The position numbers and the translations under genes are program-made. A DNA stretch of 64,000 nucleotides. Source: Cyanidium caldarium (lineage: Eukaryota > Rhodophyta > Bangiophyceae > Cyanidiales > Cyanidiaceae). A model generated the notes under the pieces. The model worked only from the letters and a program-made list of their open reading frames with translations. It was not told where the DNA came from and made no database searches. This document shows, piece after piece, positions 17,578 through 25,586 of the stretch (the first letter of the stretch is position 1; each line of letters begins with the position of its first letter). The DNA is taken from assembly GCA_026184775.1 (NCBI GenBank), contig JANCYW010000013.1, forward strand, positions 186,001-250,000, read 5' to 3'.

Positions 17578-19548
17578 ATGCCCACCGTCGTGTGCGTCTC
17601 CGCGACGAGAAAAGAGGACTCGATGCCGAGCGCGTCCGCGACGTTGCCGGTGCTCCGACTTTCGCTTCCCCGCGTCGACCGGCACGCCTTGCAGCTGGAC
17701 GCATGGGGACGAGCCGGGAAGAAGATGCGCGGGCTGTTTGGATTGGAGCGACTTGTGCAGCCGCAAGATTGGTTCCGGCTAGGCGAGCACGCAGTGCGCC
17801 GCTGCGAGCAGATTGCACAGGGCATCCTGCAGCGCACCAGCGGGCGCCTGCTATATGAATTCGACACTCTGTCGGACACGCTGTGTCAGGTGCTGGACGC
17901 GGCAGAGCTGGCCAGCGAGTTGTCGCCCGATCCGCACCACGTGGAGGCGAGTATGGCGGTGGCGAAGCAGCTCAACGAGTATATGCAGTCGCTCAACGGC
18001 AATACGGCGCTGTTTGAGGCGTTGATCGCCGGCGCCGAACCCAGGACGGCGGAGGAGCACGAAATGGTGCGCTCGCTGGCGCGCGACTTTGCTCTGCGCG
18101 GTGGCGTGCAGGCGACCGCGGCGCAACGACGGCGTATCCAGGAGTTGCAGCAGCGTATCGAGATGAGCGAGCGCGAGGTATTGCGACAAGCACAGCGCGT
18201 CCGCCCACCCGACCCGGACACGCCGCACAGGCCTGCTGGTGACACCGCAGTGGTACGCTGCCTGTCCACATTGTTGGCACAGCGGCAGCAACTGGCGGGC
18301 GTGCTAGGCTATCGCAGCTACGCCGACCTGGCGCTGGCGGACCGCCTCATCGGATCGCCGGAGAATGCCTGGCGTCTCCTGAACGTGCTCCGCAAAGCGT
18401 TCACCATGGCCGAGCACGGCGGTAATATTTTGCAGTTGATGCGCCGAGATATGCGCGTGGACCGCTCTGAAATGTTGAACGAGCCGCGGAGTTTTTTGGC
18501 GCTGCCGCAGGTGCTCGCCGGGCTGCAACGACTCACCCGGCACCTCTTCGGCATTGCGCTGACGCCAGTGCGTGAACGCGATGAAGCCGCTACCGCCGTG
18601 TGGCATCCCGCGGTGCGTGCCTACCGCCTGGTAGATGTGGAGCGTGGCGAACAACCGGTGGGCGAGTTGTATCTGGATCTGCATGAACGCGACGGCAAAC
18701 GAGAGCAGGCAGCGCATTACGCACTGCGCGGTGGACGCCAACTGTACGATGGCACGTACCAACTCCCCAGCGCAGTGGTGGTGTGTGATTTTGAGGCCGA
18801 AGTGGATACCGACGGTCTGTCGTATCACCAGCTGCAGACGCTGCTGCACGAGTACGGACACGCGCTGCACACGCTGTTATCGCGCACCCAATTCCAGCAC
18901 CTGTCGGGCACACGCGTGGCGCTGGATTTTGCGGAGGTGCCCAGCCATCTAATGGAGTACTTTGCTCGCGACGTGCAGTGGCTCAAGTGTCTGGCACCGA
19001 ACGCCTCGTGGATCATGCGCAAATGCCTGGTGGAGGGTCACGCGAAGATGGCGCGACCCGAGGCGCAAGAGCTGCTGGCGGTGTCGGCGGTGGATTTGGC
19101 GCTGCACAACCATCTGCCACCGGCTGCCGAAGCTGTCGGCGGTCATCCAGACGTGGCGGCCGTAATAGATGCCGCGCGGTCGGCATACGACATCGAGAAC
19201 AACCTACCGAACGAGCTGTTACTGTCGCGCCTGTCGCATTTGGTGGGGTACGGCTCGTCGCATTATTCGTATCTGGTGGCCGAGGTGATTGCGGCGGAAA
19301 TATGGCAGGCGCACTTTCACCAGCGGCACCACCGCATTCGCGATGCGGGCGAGCGGCTGCGTCGCGAGGTGTTGGCCTATGGCGGCGCTCGCAGCCCGCG
19401 CCACTTGGTGCGGTCCATTCTGGACGATCGTGAACCGAGCGTGAACTGCTGGCTGCGGGAACTGCGGGCAACAGTGCCAGACGATCCGGTGCCCCTGTTG
19501 CTCCCGGGCGACGGGGGCACAGACGGGGACTGTGCACACGTGCTGTGA
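17578..19548 (+). CDS. MIPEP: Mitochondrial intermediate peptidase (M3 metallopeptidase)
   Basis: 656 residues. Removes an octapeptide from some imported mitochondrial precursors after the main processing peptidase. N-terminal half has the family motif GLFGLERLVQPQDWF (about residue 58) as in MIP/OCT1. The zinc site is LLHEYGHALHTLL (about residue 425, HExGH) followed by DFAEVPSHLMEYFARD, whose Glu is the third ligand. The C-terminal block GYGSSHYSYLVAEVIAAEIW is typical of M3. The first ATG sits 4 bp after the farnesyltransferase stop; a second in-frame ATG at 17623 (MPSASATLPVLRLSLPR) would also give a basic presequence. Either way there is no room for a separate upstream promoter outside the preceding gene. 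Confidence 0.93.
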   Translation: MPTVVCVSATRKEDSMPSASATLPVLRLSLPRVDRHALQLDAWGRAGKKMRGLFGLERLVQPQDWFRLGEHAVRRCEQIAQGILQRTSGRLLYEFDTLSDTLCQVLDAAELASELSPDPHHVEASMAVAKQLNEYMQSLNGNTALFEALIAGAEPRTAEEHEMVRSLARDFALRGGVQATAAQRRRIQELQQRIEMSEREVLRQAQRVRPPDPDTPHRPAGDTAVVRCLSTLLAQRQQLAGVLGYRSYADLALADRLIGSPENAWRLLNVLRKAFTMAEHGGNILQLMRRDMRVDRSEMLNEPRSFLALPQVLAGLQRLTRHLFGIALTPVRERDEAATAVWHPAVRAYRLVDVERGEQPVGELYLDLHERDGKREQAAHYALRGGRQLYDGTYQLPSAVVVCDFEAEVDTDGLSYHQLQTLLHEYGHALHTLLSRTQFQHLSGTRVALDFAEVPSHLMEYFARDVQWLKCLAPNASWIMRKCLVEGHAKMARPEAQELLAVSAVDLALHNHLPPAAEAVGGHPDVAAVIDAARSAYDIENNLPNELLLSRLSHLVGYGSSHYSYLVAEVIAAEIWQAHFHQRHHRIRDAGERLRREVLAYGGARSPRHLVRSILDDREPSVNCWLRELRATVPDDPVPLLLPGDGGTDGDCAHVL

Positions 19549-19947
19549 GGGATGCGTCGTGTTGAACGCGAATATGGGCGCGCAAAGAGCAGGTGTTGGC
19601 TGCGACGGCCTATCAGGTTAGGAGATACCCTGCGTACCCTTGCGTGAGTTGTGGAAACTTCGGTACGCCCGTATGGTTCCCTGCGTATCGAACCATCCCC
19701 ATCCCGGGTCGCGTATGTGAGGTCGCCCACAAACATATTCCATGACATTCTCAATGCTTCCACTCTGTTCCTCGCTGCTTTCGGCAAAGGCGCGGCTGCA
19801 GACCGTTCCGCCACCTCGCTCTGGGAGGCTTCCACCGGCGCAGCCGGACTGGCGACACCCATCACGTCACTGACCTATTTACCTAAAACGGCAAAGGGAG
19901 TCGCAACGACGGGATCGAGTGAGGCTACAGCGCTTCGCAGCCCGACC
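19549..19947. other. Intergenic, no gene seen
   Basis: 399 bases upstream of the zinc-finger protein. The downstream frame stays open through most of it but only from a GTG and without any domain, so it is treated as untranslated leader or promoter. Confidence 0.45.
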
Positions 19948-20922
19948 ATGTCGCGCTCTAGGCAGAACGTGCACTGCTCTTCTCCAGCGCGCACTCCCGC
20001 CCCACCCGGCCATCGACGACCTCCAACAACACACACGCTGCTCTATACGGTATGCCCTTCAACGAGCGTCGCTCTGCCTTCTCTCCCTATCTTATGCTCT
20101 CGTGGCCTGGTGGGAGCGGCAGCGCTGGTGGGTGTACTGGGCGGAGCGGTGATCGTGCACGTCGGCTCGCGGATAGCGAGCTCGCAGCGCGGCCGCGCTC
20201 TAGAGTCGCGACAACAGCGCGGGTTGTATGTGCGGCGGCGGCCGCCTCCTCGTGACCGCTGCCTCAAGTGTGGCGGGTTCGGTATCGTGCGTTGCCGGTT
20301 GTGTCGCGGCGCCGGTATCGTCGGTTACGAGAAAAAGCTGCAACACCGAGATCCGTGTCCGTTGTGCACCGCCAAGCGCTACACGAATTGTGAGCTATGT
20401 AATGGCAATGGCTGGCGGAAGCATGTGCGTCGGCATCAGCCAGCACTGAGCGGGATAGACTGGCGGCGGCCGGCATCGGTCGTGGCCGGACTGAACGCGT
20501 TGCGCGAAGAGTTGCAAACCAACGGTCTGGGCGGCGTTTTCGCCGATGAACGCGGCGGTCTGCTGAATCGCCTGTTCAGCATCGCATCGCGCTTCACCAA
20601 CAAGTTTTGCCGTGCGGCGCGCTCGCGCCTCGGCACCGTGAGCCAACGGGTGGACGCGGCCATCGCTGAGCAGCAGGCGACACGGCAGCAGGCGCGCATG
20701 GGGCGGGTGATGCGCGCTCGCCTCGCCATCGAGCGCAACTTGCAGCAGAATCAAGACCAATCGATACACGTCGTGGGTGCCGTGCTGCATTTTTGGCTCT
20801 GGCAGTGCACGCGGAACATGGGCGAACCCGGATTTCACCCGGAAGAAGCGGAGCACAGCGATCACCGGCCTCGGCGGAGAGCGGATGAACTATCTGGCGA
20901 TCGAACCGCCCTCTCATTCTGA
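19948..20922 (+). CDS. DnaJ-type CxxCxGxG zinc-finger protein with one membrane span
   Basis: 324 residues from the first ATG in frame. A hydrophobic stretch (about residues 48-73, GLVGAAALVGVLGGAVIVHV) is followed by four cysteine pairs, CLKCGGFG, CRLCRGAG, CPLCTAKR and CELCNGNG (about 103-152), the layout of the DnaJ/Hsp40 cysteine-rich domain that binds two zinc ions. There is no J domain. Stand-alone domains of this type occur in plant plastid proteins involved in photosystem repair or Rubisco assembly, and the basic helical C-terminal part is not recognised. Location and role are therefore open. Its last 61 bp overlap the next gene on the opposite strand. Confidence 0.75.
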   Translation: MSRSRQNVHCSSPARTPAPPGHRRPPTTHTLLYTVCPSTSVALPSLPILCSRGLVGAAALVGVLGGAVIVHVGSRIASSQRGRALESRQQRGLYVRRRPPPRDRCLKCGGFGIVRCRLCRGAGIVGYEKKLQHRDPCPLCTAKRYTNCELCNGNGWRKHVRRHQPALSGIDWRRPASVVAGLNALREELQTNGLGGVFADERGGLLNRLFSIASRFTNKFCRAARSRLGTVSQRVDAAIAEQQATRQQARMGRVMRARLAIERNLQQNQDQSIHVVGAVLHFWLWQCTRNMGEPGFHPEEAEHSDHRPRRRADELSGDRTALSF

Positions 20923-21488
20923 CGACCGACGATGTAAAAACGAGTGTCGCGACATTGCCACTCTAGTCGGCACAACTGCTCGGCCATGCGCCGTAGCGGC
21001 ATCCGCGCCCAGGTATCGCGCACCCCCTCCCATGCGGTCCGCGGCCACTCCCCCATTCGGGCGCTCACGTTCAAGTCTTGCAGTCGCACTTGCCACAAAT
21101 CGCCCAACTCGGCCGCAAAACCGATGCCGCGCGCCAGGCTGGGCCCGAATCCCACACCGAGCGCCACACCGCAGTAGCAGCCCATCAGCAGGCCCTCCTG
21201 CGCAAACGGCGTCGCCGCAGGCACCACCAGGCACTGATCTCGCCGGAAGCAATAGGGCCGCCCCAGTCCCACCACAATACCGTACCCGGCGCCCACGAAA
21301 CAGCCCACCGCTATGCCTACGCCGGCTCGCGGCCTCACGCGATTCAGATTGTCCACCGGATCGATCACGACAGGCCAGCCCTGCTGCATTCGCGCCCGCT
21401 GCCGCTCGCGCGAGCCACCCACCAGCCAATGGACAAAGCCACCCATCGACTTGCGCTTCTTCTCCTCTACAGATCGATCCACACTCAT
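20862..21488 (-). CDS. Gly-rich small membrane protein, possibly cadmium-induced AS8-like
   Basis: 208 residues from ATG at 21488 (MSVDRSVEEKK). Two glycine-rich hydrophobic stretches, VRPRAGVGIAVGCFVGAGYG (about residues 51-70) and GLLMGCYCGVALGVGFGPSL (about 99-118), separated by a charged loop, and a basic helical C-terminus. The repeated GVG/GxGFGP style recalls plant cadmium-induced protein AS8-like proteins, but I cannot be sure of homology. The last 20 codons overlap antisense the 3' end of the zinc-finger gene. Longer readings upstream of 21488 pass through the G-tract and have no support. Confidence 0.6.
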   Translation of the reverse strand: MSVDRSVEEKKRKSMGGFVHWLVGGSRERQRARMQQGWPVVIDPVDNLNRVRPRAGVGIAVGCFVGAGYGIVVGLGRPYCFRRDQCLVVPAATPFAQEGLLMGCYCGVALGVGFGPSLARGIGFAAELGDLWQVRLQDLNVSARMGEWPRTAWEGVRDTWARMPLRRMAEQLCRLEWQCRDTRFYIVGRQNERAVRSPDSSSALRRGR

Positions 21489-21969
21489 GCCGTCGACCCG
21501 GCACTGCCGGGCTAACGTCCTCAGGCAGCGCGGACGGGGTCTTTGTGCGCAGACGAGACGAGCGCGGCACCCGTCAGAAGCCGAGCTGCAGACGACGCAG
21601 GAAATAAGGGAATCCCTACATTTCGCGGGGGCGTCCCGAGGGCGGTGCCCTCGGGGGGGGGGGGGAGCGCGCGCCGACTCTGCGGGCGCCACACCGGCCG
21701 GGAGCCCGGCAACGGGGCAGGTGGACGCGAGGCTGCAGCATGGAGGCATCTGGGCGTGAGTGGTTTGCACGACACACAGAAAAGTGAGGACAGTGGAGTG
21801 CCGCTGCTGCGACGCCAAGAGCAACTCTTGAAGGAGTCGGCACCGGCCGGTGCCGAGGTCCTCCACGTTTGCTGGCGAGTCGTCACGGGCGGGGCAGGCC
21901 GGGGTGTTGAAAAAGGGATTGGGTCTTCTGGCGCTCTGGTGGTACGCCGGGGCGCGTGCAGGACATGTC
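21489..21969. other. Divergent intergenic region with hairpin and G13 tract
   Basis: 481 bases between two divergent genes. It contains the perfect inverted repeat and poly-G run listed separately. No gene recognised. Confidence 0.5.
21635..21665. repeat. Perfect 9-bp inverted repeat fused to a 13-G run
   Basis: CCCGAGGGC and GCCCTCGGG flank a GGT loop (21635-21655); the last three G bases start a run of 13 G (21653-21665). Read directly from the sequence. Confidence 0.9.
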
Positions 21970-23055
21970 ATGAGCGCCGAGGTGGTGATTCGGTTGCGTC
22001 GGGGCAGTGCCAACGGTCACACTGGGGAGGGCAGCGCGCACGATCCGCTAGGCGAGGCAGCGCCGGCGCCCACGCCCGAGTGGCTGGTGGTGCAGCTGGA
22101 CACCGCTGAGCTGTGTGATGCGGCGCGCTCGATGTCGGTGACGTCTGGCGGGTTTGCAGGGAGAGAGCGCGCGGATGTCGAGGTGGCGGGGCGGCAAAGC
22201 CGGCTGGCGCGTTGGTGGCAGTGGGTGGCGGCCGCCCGCACCGGCCGACGCGACAAGGTGCCGACGTCCGTCCCCAACAAGAGCGCTCCACCGCCTGAAA
22301 TACCGCCAGCTTCCATCCACCGCCAGTATCGCGTGTTTCGGAAGGTATCGCCCGATGCCGTCGAGGCGCTGTGGCAACGGCGGCCGCGTTGCTTGGATGT
22401 TGAACAGCCGAGCGACCCGGTGATGCCTTATCGGCGGCGCAGTGCGGTTCGTTTCGCGGACGATGCCTTTGTCTATTACGTGCCCGCAGCGTCGGTCGAA
22501 GAGGCGGGTGAGCACGCGCTGCCCGACGAGGTTGGCAGTGCCTGCGGACGAGTGCTCCTGCATGCTGTGACCGACCGGGCCTACGCCCGATGGCTCTTCC
22601 CGGAGAGCGTACCCGACGACGGACAGGCGAAGCGCAAGGTGCGAGCACGGCGCGCGGGTACGAGTCCAACAGTGCAGGAAACCGACATCCCGGTGCTGCC
22701 GCCGAACGAGGTCGCCGATGATCGCTGGCCCGCGCCTGCCCAGCGCGTCGTCCGCGCCTCCTCGGAGTGGGAAAACAGCGGCGCCAGCAGCGACGACTCG
22801 GATGCCATCGGCGACGGGCATCCGTTCATTTATGATCCGCCTTGCGCGATCGACGACGCGGTACCACTGCCGATGGACACCGGCGCCCTGCCTGGCGAGC
22901 GGCATGCACATCGCGTCCCGTTCAATCTGCCGCCGGTGCTGCCGGCCGCCGTGTCGCACTCCATCGAGGTGTGGGCGTCGTTTGGCGCGGACACGCACGA
23001 GCAGCGCGAGGGCTCGCCGTACACTTCGCTCGAGGGTTCACCCGAGGAGGACTGA
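21970..23055 (+). CDS. Uncharacterised protein with RVxF-like motif
   Basis: 361 residues from ATG 21970 (MSAEVVIRLRRG); the frame is open back to 21850 but only from GTG. No known domain recognised. What can be seen: a Trp-rich stretch (RLARWWQWVAAARTG, about residue 75), a segment RRRSAVRFADDAFVYYVP (about 155-172) that resembles a protein phosphatase 1 docking motif, an acidic Ser-rich region (GASSDDSDAIGDGHPF, about 275), and an acidic end. The opposite strand is also open for 316 codons but yields Arg/His/Gln-rich shadow sequence. Likely a real, lineage-specific protein; function unknown. Confidence 0.55.
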   Translation: MSAEVVIRLRRGSANGHTGEGSAHDPLGEAAPAPTPEWLVVQLDTAELCDAARSMSVTSGGFAGRERADVEVAGRQSRLARWWQWVAAARTGRRDKVPTSVPNKSAPPPEIPPASIHRQYRVFRKVSPDAVEALWQRRPRCLDVEQPSDPVMPYRRRSAVRFADDAFVYYVPAASVEEAGEHALPDEVGSACGRVLLHAVTDRAYARWLFPESVPDDGQAKRKVRARRAGTSPTVQETDIPVLPPNEVADDRWPAPAQRVVRASSEWENSGASSDDSDAIGDGHPFIYDPPCAIDDAVPLPMDTGALPGERHAHRVPFNLPPVLPAAVSHSIEVWASFGADTHEQREGSPYTSLEGSPEED

Positions 23056-23200
23056 GCCGGGCGGTGAGGACGCGATAATAGTGGTTTCTTCAAACGCCGA
23101 ACGAGGCGGTGTAGATGGCAACTCTCTTCGTATGAACGGTGTGCATCCAGATGAGCGCGGCGCCGGGCGTTTCGGGGTTTTGTCACCGGCGCGACGTCCG

Positions 23201-24844
23201 TCATCGAAAGGGCTGCTGCACGGCAGTAACATTTCGGGCGTCTTCTGCGATCGGATTCCCGCTGAGCGACTCACCGCCATTTTGCGGGGGCGCGTCCGCC
23301 TCGTGCACCGTGTCGGACGCACTGCCGCTCCCGGGGACTCGGCTGGACGCGGCCCGTTTTGGACCCCAGTGCGGTGTGGGATTGGGTGGGAAGCGCGGTA
23401 TCGGGCGGCGCTTGCGGCGTTCCTGAAAGTCGCGCAGGGTCAGCGGCGGTTCGAGCGGCTGCGACGGCGTGGTCGCCCGGATGAACTTGCCCTCGGGCGA
23501 CAAGCGGTCGCTGGCGGCATCGCCGTGCAACTGTGCCCAGCAGCGCAACACATCCCACACCACCGGCAGTGGCGCGTCGGTCTTGAGGGCTTTGGCGTCG
23601 TGATGCACCTGACTGGAGGCGTGACCGTACCGCTGTCGCAAGATCGACTGCACAGCCTGCAGGGGCGGCACCGAGCACTTGAGCACGCGACACATCGTCG
23701 GCAAGTGCACGTACAGCGGTGTGTTCACCGTCAGCTCCTCCCGGGCCACGGTGATGAGCGCGCGGATGCGATCGCGGGCAGCGAGGTGCGGTCGCAACTG
23801 CGCCATGGAGGGCGCGCCGCGGACCTCACCCATCCGCGACGCCGGCGGCAACGCCTCCGCGCCCTCGTCGCCGACCGCCCACAGCAGCCAGTCGCACAGC
23901 GTTGGCGCATGCAACGTCCCGGTGTACATCGGGCCGGCCAGCAACAACCGATCGGTGGTGTGGCACACGGGACAGGTACGACCGACCGGCGGGCCGATGG
24001 CTGGCAAATACGCCACAGTTGCCGCCTGCCGAATGCGTCCCTGCGGCTGCAACCAGAAGGAACTGCAACCACCACAGTGATACACCAGCGCGCTCTGCGA
24101 TGGTTGCGTTTTGAGCAGCGACCGCCGATCCCATACGCGCACAAACACGCGCACGTAAAAGTCGATGAACAGGCACAACAGTGGCTCTACATGCCGCCCG
24201 TAGCGATTGGCGTGCTGGGCGATACACCCCACCACAATGCGAATGGCCTGTTCGTGCTTGTACGGCGCCACAATGCCGGTGGCGTGGTAACGCGCAAAAC
24301 ACACCTCCGGCTGGGTGCCGCAGAGCACCCGCGCATCGGTACAGGTGACGCACAGCAGACCGCCGTCGCCGACTGCGCGCACTGCAGGGTCCAAGAACGG
24401 TGCCGCCGTGCCGTACGGGTCCAGGTCGACCACGTCGAAGGCGCCGCGTCGGCTCGCCATCAGCGCGTAGGCATCGGCGCCGCTGACGGACACGCAATCC
24501 GCCAGCTTGCCGTTGAGCACTATGTTCCGCCGTATAACCTCCACGGCGGCCGCGTCCACGTCATTGGCCACCACGCTTGCCACGCAACCGGTCTCGCGGG
24601 CGTATCGCAGCGAGCGCAAACCAGTGGCCGCCAGCGCCTCCAACACGCGCAACCCCGCGTGCGCGACATCGTCTCCAACACGCTCGGTCGCCGCCAAGTG
24701 CCCATAATATCGCAGCACCAACACACTCAAGTCCCGATTCACCACCTGCGCTGGATTATAAAACACGCGCTCTCCTTCACCCTCGCACTCCACCAGGCCC
24801 TCGCGTATACGACGCGGTGCACCGCCGGCAGCTGAAGTGCTCAT
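23201..24844 (-). CDS. TRM1: tRNA (guanine26-N2)-dimethyltransferase
   Basis: 547 residues, ATG 24844. Methylates G26 of many tRNAs with S-adenosylmethionine. N-terminus REGLVECEGEGERVFYNPAQ and RDLSVLVLRYYG are family signatures; the Rossmann fold shows VLEALAATGLRSLRYARE (about residue 60) and FDVVDLDPYGTAAPFLD (about 130), the catalytic DPY/DPF motif. A Cys-rich zinc site lies at about residues 260-310 (YHCGGCSSFW, CPVCH), and the C-terminus carries RFPPNPTPHWGPKRA, seen in eukaryotic TRM1. The length matches yeast Trm1 (570). Nuclear or mitochondrial targeting cannot be decided from sequence. Confidence 0.95.
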   Translation of the reverse strand: MSTSAAGGAPRRIREGLVECEGEGERVFYNPAQVVNRDLSVLVLRYYGHLAATERVGDDVAHAGLRVLEALAATGLRSLRYARETGCVASVVANDVDAAAVEVIRRNIVLNGKLADCVSVSGADAYALMASRRGAFDVVDLDPYGTAAPFLDPAVRAVGDGGLLCVTCTDARVLCGTQPEVCFARYHATGIVAPYKHEQAIRIVVGCIAQHANRYGRHVEPLLCLFIDFYVRVFVRVWDRRSLLKTQPSQSALVYHCGGCSSFWLQPQGRIRQAATVAYLPAIGPPVGRTCPVCHTTDRLLLAGPMYTGTLHAPTLCDWLLWAVGDEGAEALPPASRMGEVRGAPSMAQLRPHLAARDRIRALITVAREELTVNTPLYVHLPTMCRVLKCSVPPLQAVQSILRQRYGHASSQVHHDAKALKTDAPLPVVWDVLRCWAQLHGDAASDRLSPEGKFIRATTPSQPLEPPLTLRDFQERRKRRPIPRFPPNPTPHWGPKRAASSRVPGSGSASDTVHEADAPPQNGGESLSGNPIAEDARNVTAVQQPFR

Positions 24845-25267
24845 CGCCGACGTTCTCAGGCGCTCTGCAACGGTTCATAAAACGTACCTCGACCTCATTT
24901 TTCTGCCGTAAAGTGCGTCCACTGCAGTGCCTTGCTCAGATGCTACCACGGCGCCTCTCGACTTTTTCACTATGGCGCATCAAGCAGTCCGCTGGGCAGC
25001 GACGTTCTGGCCACCGACCGGGGCGGAACACGACGCGGTCGCAGCGGTGCTCGGCTCCGCGGGTCTTCACGGCGGGACGTTTCGGTTTGAGCGAGGCGTG
25101 CCGAGCGTGTTCAGGGTCGCGGACTGAGAGATTCAGCGTGAACACGGAGCACGTTCGGGGGACAAATCACTTTCTGGCGGAGGTTCATCTTTTGCAGGGT
25201 AACGGCAGCGCCGATCCCGACTGCGTTTCTCGGTGCGCTTCTACCGAAACGAACCCGCCCGCGGACC
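24845..25267. other. Divergent intergenic region, no gene seen
   Basis: 423 bases between TRM1 and SEC61B starts. Small frames here (up to 66 codons) show no recognisable domain. Confidence 0.45.
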
Positions 25268-25483
25268 ATGGCGAACGAGTTGCAGGTGCGGCAGCGCCGG
25301 GGAGGCGGCGGCACGGAGGTGGCCAAAGCGTCTGCGGTTAGGGCGGCAGCAGCGGGGCCGGCGAAATCGCGCAACGAGCTGCAAGGGCTGCAGGTGGGGC
25401 CGACGGCAGTTCTGGTGATCAGTTTGGTGTTTATCGGGGTGATTATCTTGCTGCATATCGTCGGCAAGTTTATCGGAGAATGA
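25268..25483 (+). CDS. SEC61B: Sec61 beta subunit
   Basis: 71 residues, ATG 25268. Tail-anchored beta subunit of the ER translocon. The pre-membrane motif GLQVGPTAVLVISLVFIGVI and the end LLHIVGKFIGE match the Sec61 beta consensus ([28 protein letters not shown] type), after a flexible Gly/Ala-rich cytosolic N-terminus. This small gene could be missed by annotation with a length cut-off. The gamma subunit gene lies about 20 kb upstream. Confidence 0.93.
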   Translation: MANELQVRQRRGGGGTEVAKASAVRAAAAGPAKSRNELQGLQVGPTAVLVISLVFIGVIILLHIVGKFIGE

Positions 25484-25586
25484 CGCGTGTGGGGGCGGTT
25501 GCAGTGCGCGCTTAGGGCGGGAGATGAGGCCGCTCTTTCGTACCGCGCTGCCCCTTTCGTGGCGGCTGTCAGCGTGTTGGCGCGCC

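Noticed and set aside
22048-22998. 316-codon minus-strand frame opposite the RVxF orphan
   Set aside because: Composition is shadow-like (His, Arg, Gln); the plus-strand reading has more balanced, protein-like composition and an acidic tail.
22718-24835. 705-codon plus-strand frame opposite TRM1
   Set aside because: TRM1 signatures lie on the minus strand; this is its antisense shadow.
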